Shown: positions 1 through 8,600 of the stretch, one piece after another
How positions within the stretch are numbered: the first letter of the stretch is position 1
Layout: the number at the start of each line of letters is the position of its first letter
Assembly: GCF_963576545.1 (NCBI RefSeq)
Contig: NW_026870445.1
Span: 47,359-111,358 of the forward strand
Direction: 5' to 3'
Source: Limanda limanda
Taxonomy: Eukaryota; Chordata; Actinopteri; Pleuronectiformes; Pleuronectidae
DNA: 64,000 nt
The notes under the pieces: generated by a model
The model's database searches: none
Seen by the model: only the letters and a program-made list of their open reading frames with translations
Told to the model about the DNA's origin: nothing
Translations under genes and position numbers: made by a program

Positions 1-22
1 GAAATTCCCCCAAATCTGAGGA

Positions 23-503
23 GATATTCTTGAATAACTTTTTTTGTGAAGGTCGGAGAGACTTGCAAGTAGGCTCTACCCCCACTAAATGGGGTTGCGC
101 GCATCGATCGGTACCATCCTTGAGCTTCTCCGACTTTCGGAAGGGTTAGGGTTAGGGTTAGGGATGAAAGCACATAGGAGAAAGAGATATTCTTGAATAA
201 CTTTTTTTGTGAAGGTCGGAGAGACTTGCAAGTAGGCTCTACCCCCACTAAATGGGGTAGCGCGCATCGATCGGTACCATCCTTGAGCTTCTCCGACTTT
301 CGGAAGGGTTAGGGTTAGGGTTAGGGATGAAAGCACATAGGAGAAAGAGATATTCTTGAATAACTTTTTTTGTGAAGGTCGGAGAGACTTGAAAAGTGGT
401 TGCATCTGGACTAATTTGGGTCCTGCGGATCGATTGGTACCATCCCCGAGCTTGTACGACCTTCGGAAGAGGTCGACCGACGAAATTCCCCCAAATCTGA
501 GGA
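23..503 (+). repeat. AAB higher-order unit (481 bp), example
   Basis: Monomers start at 23 (A), 186 (A) and 349 (Ba), and the next AAB begins at 504. The trimer is one of two basic higher-order units in the array. It returns at 504, 985, 2748 and many later places. Bases 1-22 of the window are the tail of a preceding B. Because 481 is 1 modulo 3, a reading frame cannot stay open through successive AAB units. Confidence 0.93.
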
Positions 504-829
504 GATATTCTTGAATAACTTTTTTTGTGAAGGTCGGAGAGACTTGCAAGTAGGCTCTACCCCCACTAAATGGGGTAGCGCGCATCGATCGGTACCATCC
601 TTGAGCTTCTCCGACTTTCGGAAGGGTTAGGGTTAGGGTTAGGGATGAAAGCACATAGGAGAAAGAGATATTCTTGAATAACTTTTTTTGTGAAGGTCGG
701 AGAGACTTGCAAGTAGGCTCTACCCCCACTAAATGGGGTAGCGCGCATCGATCGGTACCATCCTTGAGCTTCTCCGACTTTCGGAAGGGTTAGTGTTAGG
801 GTTAGGGATGAAAGCACATAGGAGAAAGA

Positions 830-984
830 GATATTCTTGAATAACTTTTTTTGTGAAGGTCGGAGAGACTTGGAAAGTGGTTGCATCTGGACTAATTTGG
901 GTCCTGCGGATCGATTGGTACCATCCCCGAGCTTGTACGACCTTCGGAAGAGGTCGACCGACGAAATTCCCCCAAATCTGAGGA
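830..984 (+). repeat. Monomer B, reference copy (155 bp, no telomeric block)
   Basis: Positions 1-43 are identical to A. Positions 44-86 are diverged from A but align without gaps. Positions 88-97 (GGTACCATCC) are shared with A. After position 121 the telomeric block is absent and a 34-bp B tail follows, containing an inverted repeat, the palindrome GGTCGACC and a run of five C. Sub-variants are Ba (A at position 44), a TGCAG form (A at position 79), B8 (eight-T run with loss of GT, 154 bp), CGAAAG in place of CGGAAG, and GGTTGACC in place of GGTCGACC. GC content is 74/155. B is always separated from the next B by at least one A. Confidence 0.97.
938..956 (+). other. 6-bp hairpin in monomer B (positions 109-127), example
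   Basis: The arms CGACCT (938-943) and AGGTCG (951-956) enclose a 7-base loop, TCGGAAG. The right arm overlaps the palindrome GGTCGACC. In A the left arm region is changed and the right arm is replaced by the telomeric block, so this stem is B-specific. The GGTTGACC variants at about 56158, 59979 and 62049 weaken it. Confidence 0.6.
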
Positions 985-1147
985 GATATTCTTGAATAAC
1001 TTTTTTTGTGAAGGTCGGAGAGACTTGCAAGTAGGCTCTACCCCCACTAAATAGGGTTGCGCGCATCGATCGGTACCATTCTTGAGCTTCTCCGACTTTC
1101 GGAAGGGTTAGGGTTAGGGTTAGGGATGAAAGCACATAGGAGAAAGA

Positions 1148-1190
1148 GATATTCTTGAATAACTTTTTTTGTGAAGGTCGGAGAGACTTG
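1148..1190 (+). other. 43-bp box shared by A and B monomers, example
   Basis: Monomer positions 1-43 are the same in the A and B consensus, whereas positions 44-86 are only about 60-65% identical. The box opens with a short dyad (TATTC-TT-GAATA, 1150-1161) that includes TTCNNGAA spacing, continues into a run of seven T and ends in GTCGGAGAGACTTG. Such a box inside otherwise diverged monomers could be a protein-binding site, by analogy with the CENP-B box in alpha satellite. It could equally be the preferred zone of sequence exchange between A and B. No known binding site is matched with certainty. Confidence 0.6.
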
Positions 1191-1200
1191 CAAGTAGGCT

Positions 1201-1222
1201 CTACCCCCACTAAATGGGGTAG
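1201..1222 (+). other. 7-bp hairpin in monomer A (positions 54-75), example
   Basis: The arms CTACCCC (1201-1207) and GGGGTAG (1216-1222) are perfect inverted repeats around an 8-base loop. Beyond a single mismatch, two further pairs (GC/GC) are possible. A second, wider inverted repeat encloses it: GTCGGAGA at positions 30-37 and TCTCCGAC at positions 105-112. In A monomers with T at position 74 the second pair of the inner stem is lost. Fold formation in DNA or RNA is untested. Confidence 0.7.
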
Positions 1223-1267
1223 CGCGCATCGATCGGTACCATCCTTGAGCTTCTCCGACTTTCGGAA

Positions 1268-1288
1268 GGGTTAGGGTTAGGGTTAGGG
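1268..1288 (+). repeat. Embedded telomeric block, GGG(TTAGGG)3, example
   Basis: Monomer positions 121-141 of A hold four GGG tracts separated by three TTA loops. This equals the minimal human-type telomeric G-quadruplex repeat, on the + strand. The preceding bases CGGAA are shared with B, so the first GGG partly overlaps the conserved part. About 240 A monomers have this four-tract form, while A2 copies have three tracts. Fold formation is inferred from the known behaviour of this motif. Confidence 0.95.
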
Positions 1289-1465
1289 ATGAAAGCACAT
1301 AGGAGAAAGAGATATTCTTGAATAACTTTTTTTGTGAAGGTCGGAGAGACTTGAAAAGTGGTTGCATCTGGACTAATTTGGGTCCTGCGGATCGATTGGT
1401 ACCATCCCCGAGCTTGTACGACCTTCGGAAGAGGTCGACCGACGAAATTCCCCCAAATCTGAGGA

Positions 1466-1783
1466 GATATTCTTGAATAACTTTTTTTGTGAAGGTCGGA
1501 GAGACTTGCAAGTAGGCTCTACCCCCACTAAATGGGGTTGCGCGCATCGATCAGTACCATCCTTGAGCTTCTCCGACTTTCGGAAGGGTTAGGGTTAGGG
1601 TTAGGGATGAAAGCACATAGGAGAAAGAGATATTCTTGAATAACTTTTTTTGTGAAGGTCGGAGAGACTTGGAAAGTGGTTGCATCTGGACTAATTTGGG
1701 TCCTGCAGATCGATTGGTACCATCCCCGAGCTTGTACGACCTTCGGAAGAGGTCGACCGACGAAATTCCCCCAAATCTGAGGA
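1466..1783 (+). repeat. AB dimer unit (318 bp), example
   Basis: An A at 1466 followed by a B at 1629 makes a 318-bp dimer. The A carries T at monomer position 74 and A at position 88, and the B has the TGCAG variant. The same dimer recurs at 38935, 39253, 43250, 48843, 51723 and elsewhere. Because 318 is divisible by 3, runs of AB dimers sustain the longest spurious minus-strand reading frames. Confidence 0.93.
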
Positions 1784-2109
1784 GATATTCTTGAATAACT
1801 TTTTTTGTGAAGGTCGGAGAGACTTGCAAGTAGGCTCTACCCCCACTAAATGGGGTTGCGCGCATCGATCAGTACCATCCTTGAGCTTCTCCGACTTTCG
1901 GAAGGGTTAGGGTTAGGGTTAGGGATGAAAGCACATAGGAGAAAGAGATATTCTTGAATAACTTTTTTTGTGAAGGTCGGAGAGACTTGCAAGTAGGCTC
2001 TACCCCCACTAAATGGGGTAGCGCGCATCGATCGGTACCATCCTTGAGCTTCTCCGACTTTCGGAAGGGTTAGGGTTAGGGTTAGGGATGAAAGCACATA
2101 GGAGAAAGA

Positions 2110-2266
2110 GATATTCTTGAATAACTTTTTTTGTGAAGGTCGGAGAGACTTGCAAGTAGGCTCTACCCCCACTAAATGGGGTAGCGCGCATCGATCGGTA
2201 CCATCCTTGAGCTTCTCCGACTTTCGGAAGGGTTAGGGTTAGGGATGAAAGCACATAGGAGAAAGA
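2110..2266 (+). repeat. Monomer A2, reference copy (157 bp, one TTAGGG fewer)
   Basis: This is an A monomer with only two TTAGGG hexamers after the first GGG, hence 157 instead of 163 bp. I located A2 copies starting at 2110, 3547, 3867, 5784, 6740, 8177, 12342, 14097, 17302, 19057, 22100, 26111, 29797, 34615, 39897, 40853, 43894, 44850, 46931, 47406, 50286, 53166, 54122, 55559, 56833, 57943, 59382 and 60655, plus a noisy one at 62726. Several occupy equivalent places in duplicated blocks (12342/17302, 14097/19057, 22100/29797, 26111/34615, 39897/43894, 40853/44850, 50286/53166), so they were mostly spread by block duplication. Others, such as 5784 and 47406, look like independent hexamer losses. 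Confidence 0.95.
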
Positions 2267-2429
2267 GATATTCTTGAATAACTTTTTTTGTGAAGGTCGG
2301 AGAGACTTGCAAGTAGGCTCTACCCCCACTAAATGGGGTAGCGCGCATCGATCGGTACCATCCTTGAGCTTCTCCGACTTTCGGAAGGGTTAGGGTTAGG
2401 GTTAGGGATGAAAGCACATAGGAGAAAGA

Positions 2430-2592
2430 GATATTCTTGAATAACTTTTTTTGTGAAGGTCGGAGAGACTTGGAAAGTGGTTGCATCTGGACTAATTTGG
2501 GTCCTGCGGATCGATCGGTACCATCCTTGAGCTTCTCCGACTTTCGGAAGGGTTAGTGTTAGGGTTAGGGATGAAAGCACATAGGAGAAAGA
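2430..2592 (+). repeat. Chimaeric B/A monomer (163 bp)
   Basis: The 5' part to monomer position 80 (2509) is B sequence, including GGAAAGTGG and GTCCTGCGG. From position 87 (2516) on it is A sequence with a three-hexamer block containing TTAGTG. The switch lies within ATCGAT at 2510-2515, where the families are identical. It is the only monomer of this type I found. Its 3' half carries the same TTAGTG lesion as the A monomers at 667 and 5303, which occupy the equivalent place before the CATTC-marked A. Confidence 0.92.
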
Positions 2593-2747
2593 GATATTCT
2601 TGAATAACTTTTTTTGTGAAGGTCGGAGAGACTTGGAAAGTGGTTGCATCTGGACTAATTTGGGTCCTGCGGATCGATTGGTACCATCCCCGAGCTTGTA
2701 CGACCTTCGGAAGAGGTCGACCGACGAAATTCCCCCAAATCTGAGGA

Positions 2748-5620
2748 GATATTCTTGAATAACTTTTTTTGTGAAGGTCGGAGAGACTTGCAAGTAGGCT
2801 CTACCCCCACTAAATGGGGTTGCGCGCATCGATCGGTACCATTCTTGAGCTTCTCCGACTTTCGGAAGGGTTAGGGTTAGGGTTAGGGATGAAAGCACAT
2901 AGGAGAAAGAGATATTCTTGAATAACTTTTTTTGTGAAGGTCGGAGAGACTTGCAAGTAGGCTCTACCCCCACTAAATGGGGTAGCGCGCATCGATCGGT
3001 ACCATCCTTGAGCTTCTCCGACTTTCGGAAGGGTTAGGGTTAGGGTTAGGGATGAAAGCACATAGGAGAAAGAGATATTCTTGAATAACTTTTTTTGTGA
3101 AGGTCGGAGAGACTTGAAAAGTGGTTGCATCTGGACTAATTTGGGTCCTGCGGATCGATTGGTACCATCCCCGAGCTTGTACGACCTTCGGAAGAGGTCG
3201 ACCGACGAAATTCCCCCAAATCTGAGGAGATATTCTTGAATAACTTTTTTTGTGAAGGTCGGAGAGACTTGCAAGTAGGCTCTACCCCCACTAAATGGGG
3301 TTGCGCGCATCGATCAGTACCATCCTTGAGCTTCTCCGACTTTCGGAAGGGTTAGGGTTAGGGTTAGGGATGAAAGCACATAGGAGAAAGAGATATTCTT
3401 GAATAACTTTTTTTGTGAAGGTCGGAGAGACTTGGAAAGTGGTTGCATCTGGACTAATTTGGGTCCTGCGGATCGATTGGTACCATCCCCGAGCTTGTAC
3501 GACCTTCGGAAGAGGTCGACCGACGAAATTCCCCCAAATCTGAGGAGATATTCTTGAATAACTTTTTTTGTGAAGGTCGGAGAGACTTGCAAGTAGGCTC
3601 TACCCCCACTAAATGGGGTTGCGCGCATCGATCAGTACCATCCTTGAGCTTCTCCGACTTTCGGAAGGGTTAGGGTTAGGGATGAAAGCACATAGGAGAA
3701 AGAGATATTCTTGAATAACTTTTTTTGTGAAGGTCGGAGAGACTTGCAAGTAGGCTCTACCCCCACTAAATGGGGTAGCGCGCATCGATCGGTACCATCC
3801 TTGAGCTTCTCCGACTTTCGGAAGGGTTAGGGTTAGGGTTAGGGATGAAAGCACATAGGAGAAAGAGATATTCTTGAATAACTTTTTTTGTGAAGGTCGG
3901 AGAGACTTGCAAGTAGGCTCTACCCCCACTAAATGGGGTAGCGCGCATCGATCGGTACCATCCTTGAGCTTCTCCGACTTTCGGAAGGGTTAGGGTTAGG
4001 GATGAAAGCACATAGGAGAAAGAGATATTCTTGAATAACTTTTTTTGTGAAGGTCGGAGAGACTTGCAAGTAGGCTCTACCCCCACTAAATGGGGTAGCG
4101 CGCATCGATCGGTACCATCCTTGAGCTTCTCCGACTTTCGGAAGGGTTAGGGTTAGGGTTAGGGATGAAAGCACATAGGAGAAAGAGATATTCTTGAATA
4201 ACTTTTTTTGTGAAGGTCGGAGAGACTTGGAAAGTGGTTGCATCTGGACTAATTTGGGTCCTGCGGATCGATTGGTACCATCCCCGAGCTTGTACGACCT
4301 TCGGAAGAGGTCGACCGACGAAATTCCCCCAAATCTGAGGAGATATTCTTGAATAACTTTTTTTGTGAAGGTCGGAGAGACTTGCAAGTAGGCTCTACCC
4401 CCACTAAATGGGGTAGCGCGCATCGATCGGTACCATCCTTGAGCTTCTCCGACTTTCGGAAGGGTTAGGGTTAGGGTTAGGGATGAAAGCACATAGGAGA
4501 AAGAGATATTCTTGAATAACTTTTTTTTGAAGGTCGGAGAGACTTGGAAAGTGGTTGCATCTGGACTAATTTGGGTCCTGCGGATCGATTGGTACCATCC
4601 CCGAGCTTGTACGACCTTCGGAAGAGGTCGACCGACGAAATTCCCCCAAATCTGAGGAGATATTCTTGAATAACTTTTTTTGTGAAGGTCGGAGAGACTT
4701 GCAAGTAGGCTCTACCCCCACTAAATGGGGTTGCGCGCATCGATCGGTACCATCCTTGAGCTTCTCCGACTTTCGGAAGGGTTAGGGTTAGGGTTAGGGA
4801 TGAAAGCACATAGGAGAAAGAGATATTCTTGAATAACTTTTTTTGTGAAGGTCGGAGAGACTTGCAAGTAGGCTCTACCCCCACTAAATGGGGTAGCGCG
4901 CATCGATCGGTACCATCCTTGAGCTTCTCCGACTTTCGGAAGGGTTAGGGTTAGGGTTAGGGATGAAAGCACATAGGAGAAAGAGATATTCTTGAATAAC
5001 TTTTTTTGTGAAGGTCGGAGAGACTTGAAAAGTGGTTGCATCTGGACTAATTTGGGTCCTGCGGATCGATTGGTACCATCCCCGAGCTTGTACGACCTTC
5101 GGAAGAGGTCGACCGACGAAATTCCCCCAAATCTGAGGAGATATTCTTGAATAACTTTTTTTGTGAAGGTCGGAGAGACTTGCAAGTAGGCTCTACCCCC
5201 ACTAAATGGGGTAGCGCGCATCGATCGGTACCATCCTTGAGCTTCTCCGACTTTCGGAAGGGTTAGGGTTAGGGTTAGGGATGAAAGCACATAGGAGAAA
5301 GAGATATTCTTGAATAACTTTTTTTGTGAAGGTCGGAGAGACTTGCAAGTAGGCTCTACCCCCACTAAATGGGGTAGCGCGCATCGATCGGTACCATCCT
5401 TGAGCTTCTCCGACTTTCGGAAGGGTTAGTGTTAGGGTTAGGGATGAAAGCACATAGGAGAAAGAGATATTCTTGAATAACTTTTTTTGTGAAGGTCGGA
5501 GAGACTTGGAAAGTGGTTGCATCTGGACTAATTTGGGTCCTGCGGATCGATTGGTACCATCCCCGAGCTTGTACGACCTTCGGAAGAGGTCGACCGACGA
5601 AATTCCCCCAAATCTGAGGA
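2748..5620 (+). repeat. Block with CATTC marker, copy 2
   Basis: Monomer order is A A Ba A B A2 A A2 A B A B8 A A Ba A A B. Starts are 2748, 2911, 3074, 3229, 3392, 3547, 3704, 3867, 4024, 4187, 4342, 4505, 4659, 4822, 4985, 5140, 5303, 5466. The first nine monomers parallel those from 985, except that the sixth is A2 instead of A. The A at 5303 carries the TTAGTG lesion. Confidence 0.85.
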
Positions 5621-8600
5621 GATATTCTTGAATAACTTTTTTTGTGAAGGTCGGAGAGACTTGCAAGTAGGCTCTACCCCCACTAAATGGGGTTGCGCGC
5701 ATCGATCGGTACCATTCTTGAGCTTCTCCGACTTTCGGAAGGGTTAGGGTTAGGGTTAGGGATGAAAGCACATAGGAGAAAGAGATATTCTTGAATAACT
5801 TTTTTTGTGAAGGTCGGAGAGACTTGCAAGTAGGCTCTACCCCCACTAAATGGGGTAGCGCGCATCGATCGGTACCATCCTTGAGCTTCTCCGACTTTCG
5901 GAAGGGTTAGGGTTAGGGATGAAAGCACATAGGAGAAAGAGATATTCTTGAATAACTTTTTTTGTGAAGGTCGGAGAGACTTGAAAAGTGGTTGCATCTG
6001 GACTAATTTGGGTCCTGCGGATCGATTGGTACCATCCCCGAGCTTGTACGACCTTCGGAAGAGGTCGACCGACGAAATTCCCCCAAATCTGAGGAGATAT
6101 TCTTGAATAACTTTTTTTGTGAAGGTCGGAGAGACTTGCAAGTAGGCTCTACCCCCACTAAATGGGGTTGCGCGCATCGATCAGTACCATCCTTGAGCTT
6201 CTCCGACTTTCGGAAGGGTTAGGGTTAGGGTTAGGGATGAAAGCACATAGGAGAAAGAGATATTCTTGAATAACTTTTTTTGTGAAGGTCGGAGAGACTT
6301 GGAAAGTGGTTGCATCTGGACTAATTTGGGTCCTGCGGATCGATTGGTACCATCCCCGAGCTTGTACGACCTTCGGAAGAGGTCGACCGACGAAATTCCC
6401 CCAAATCTGAGGAGATATTCTTGAATAACTTTTTTTGTGAAGGTCGGAGAGACTTGCAAGTAGGCTCTACCCCCACTAAATGGGGTTGCGCGCATCGATC
6501 AGTACCATCCTTGAGCTTCTCCGACTTTCGGAAGGGTTAGGGTTAGGGTTAGGGATGAAAGCACATAGGAGAAAGAGATATTCTTGAATAACTTTTTTTG
6601 TGAAGGTCGGAGAGACTTGCAAGTAGGCTCTACCCCCACTAAATGGGGTAGCGCGCATCGATCGGTACCATCCTTGAGCTTCTCCGACTTTCGGAAGGGT
6701 TAGGGTTAGGGTTAGGGATGAAAGCACATAGGAGAAAGAGATATTCTTGAATAACTTTTTTTGTGAAGGTCGGAGAGACTTGCAAGTAGGCTCTACCCCC
6801 ACTAAATGGGGTAGCGCGCATCGATCGGTACCATCCTTGAGCTTCTCCGACTTTCGGAAGGGTTAGGGTTAGGGATGAAAGCACATAGGAGAAAGAGATA
6901 TTCTTGAATAACTTTTTTTGTGAAGGTCGGAGAGACTTGCAAGTAGGCTCTACCCCCACTAAATGGGGTAGCGCGCATCGATCAGTACCATCCTTGAGCT
7001 TCTCCGACTTTCGGAAGGGTTAGGGTTAGGGTTAGGGATGAAAGCACATAGGAGAAAGAGATATTCTTGAATAACGTTTTTTGTGAAGGTCGGAGAGACT
7101 TGGAAAGTGGTTGCATCTGGACTAATTTGGGTCCTGCGGATCGATTGGTACCATCCCCGAGCTTGTACGACCTTCGGAAGAGGTCGACCGACGAAATTCC
7201 CCCAAATCTGAGGAGATATTCTTGAATAACTTTTTTTGTGAAGGTCGGAGAGACTTGCAAGTAGGCTCTACCCCCACTAAATGGGGTTGCGCGCATCGAT
7301 CGGTACCATCCTTGAGCTTCTCCGACTTTCGGAAGGGTTAGGGTTAGGGTTAGGGATGAAAGCACATAGGAGAAAGAGATATTCTTGAATAACTTTTTTT
7401 GTGAAGGTCGGAGAGACTTGCAAGTAGGCTCTACCCCCACTAAATGGGGTAGCTCGCATCGATCGGTACCATCCTTGAGCTTCTCCGACTTTCGGAAGGG
7501 TTAGGGTTAGGGTTAGGGATGAAAGCACATAGGAGAAAGAGATATTCTTGAATAACTTTTTTTGTGAAGGTCGGAGAGACTTGGAAAGTGGTTGCATCTG
7601 GACTAATTTGGGTCCTGCAGATCGATTGGTACCATCCCCGAGCTTGTACGACCTTCGGAAGAGGTCGACCGACGAAATTCCCCCAAATCTGAGGAGATAT
7701 TCTTGAATAACTTTTTTTGTGAAGGTCGGAGAGACTTGCAAGTAGGCTCTACCCCCACTAAATGGGGTTGCGCGCATCGATCAGTACCATCCTTGAGCTT
7801 CTCCGACTTTCGGAAGGGTTAGGGTTAGGGTTAGGGATGAAAGCACATAGGAGAAAGAGATATTCTTGAATAACTTTTTTTGTGAAGGTCGGAGAGACTT
7901 GGAAAGTGGTTGCATCTGGACTAATTTGGGTCCTGCGGATCGATTGGTACCATCCCCGAGCTTGTACGACCTTCGGAAGAGGTCGACCGACGAAATTCCC
8001 CCAAATCTGAGGAGATATTCTTGAATAACTTTTTTTGTGAAGGTCGGAGAGACTTGCAAGTAGGCTCTACCCCCACTAAATGGGGTTGCGCGCATCGATC
8101 AGTACCATCCTTGAGCTTCTCCGACTTTCGGAAGGGTTAGGGTTAGGGTTAGGGATGAAAGCACATAGGAGAAAGAGATATTCTTGAATAACTTTTTTTG
8201 TGAAGGTCGGAGAGACTTGCAAGTAGGCTCTACCCCCACTAAATGGGGTAGCGCGCATCGATCGGTACCATCCTTGAGCTTCTCCGACTTTCGGAAGGGT
8301 TAGGGTTAGGGATGAAAGCACATAGGAGAAAGAGATATTCTTGAATAACTTTTTTTGTGAAGGTCGGAGAGACTTGCAAGTAGGCTCTACCCCACTAAAT
8401 GGGGTAGCGCGCATCGATCGGTACCATCCTTGAGCTTCTCCGACTTTCGGAAGGGTTAGGGTTAGGGTTAGGGATGAAAGCACATAGGAGAAAGAGATAT
8501 TCTTGAATAACTTTTTTTGTGAAGGTCGGAGAGACTTGCAAGTAGGCTCTACCCCCACTAAATGGGGTAGCGCGCATCGATCGGTACCATCCTTGAGCTT

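Larger units (their letters stand above)
1148..1310 (+). repeat. Monomer A, reference copy (163 bp)
   Basis: This is a representative long A monomer. In order: positions 1-43 are the box shared with B (a TATTC-TT-GAATA dyad, a seven-T run, then GTGAAGGTCGGAGAGACTTG); 44-80 is the A-specific part with a 7-bp hairpin at 54-75 and a GCGCGC core; 81-97 is a second shared stretch containing ATCGAT and GGTACC; 98-120 is a diverged stretch ending in TTTCGGAA; 121-141 is GGG(TTAGGG)3; 142-163 is an A-specific end. The main polymorphic sites are position 74 (A or T), 88 (G or A, where A destroys GGTACC) and 96-97 (CC, CT or, in three copies, TC). GC content is 77/163. Confidence 0.97.
985..2747 (+). 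repeat. Block with CATTC marker, copy 1
   Basis: Monomer order is A A Ba A B A A A2 A, chimaera, B. Starts are 985, 1148, 1311, 1466, 1629, 1784, 1947, 2110, 2267, 2430, 2593. The first A has TTGCGCGC and the rare CCATTCTTG variant, plus a private AAATAGGG change. The same marker A recurs at 2748 (offset 1763) and 5621, each time after a monomer with a TTAGTG lesion and a B. Confidence 0.85.
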
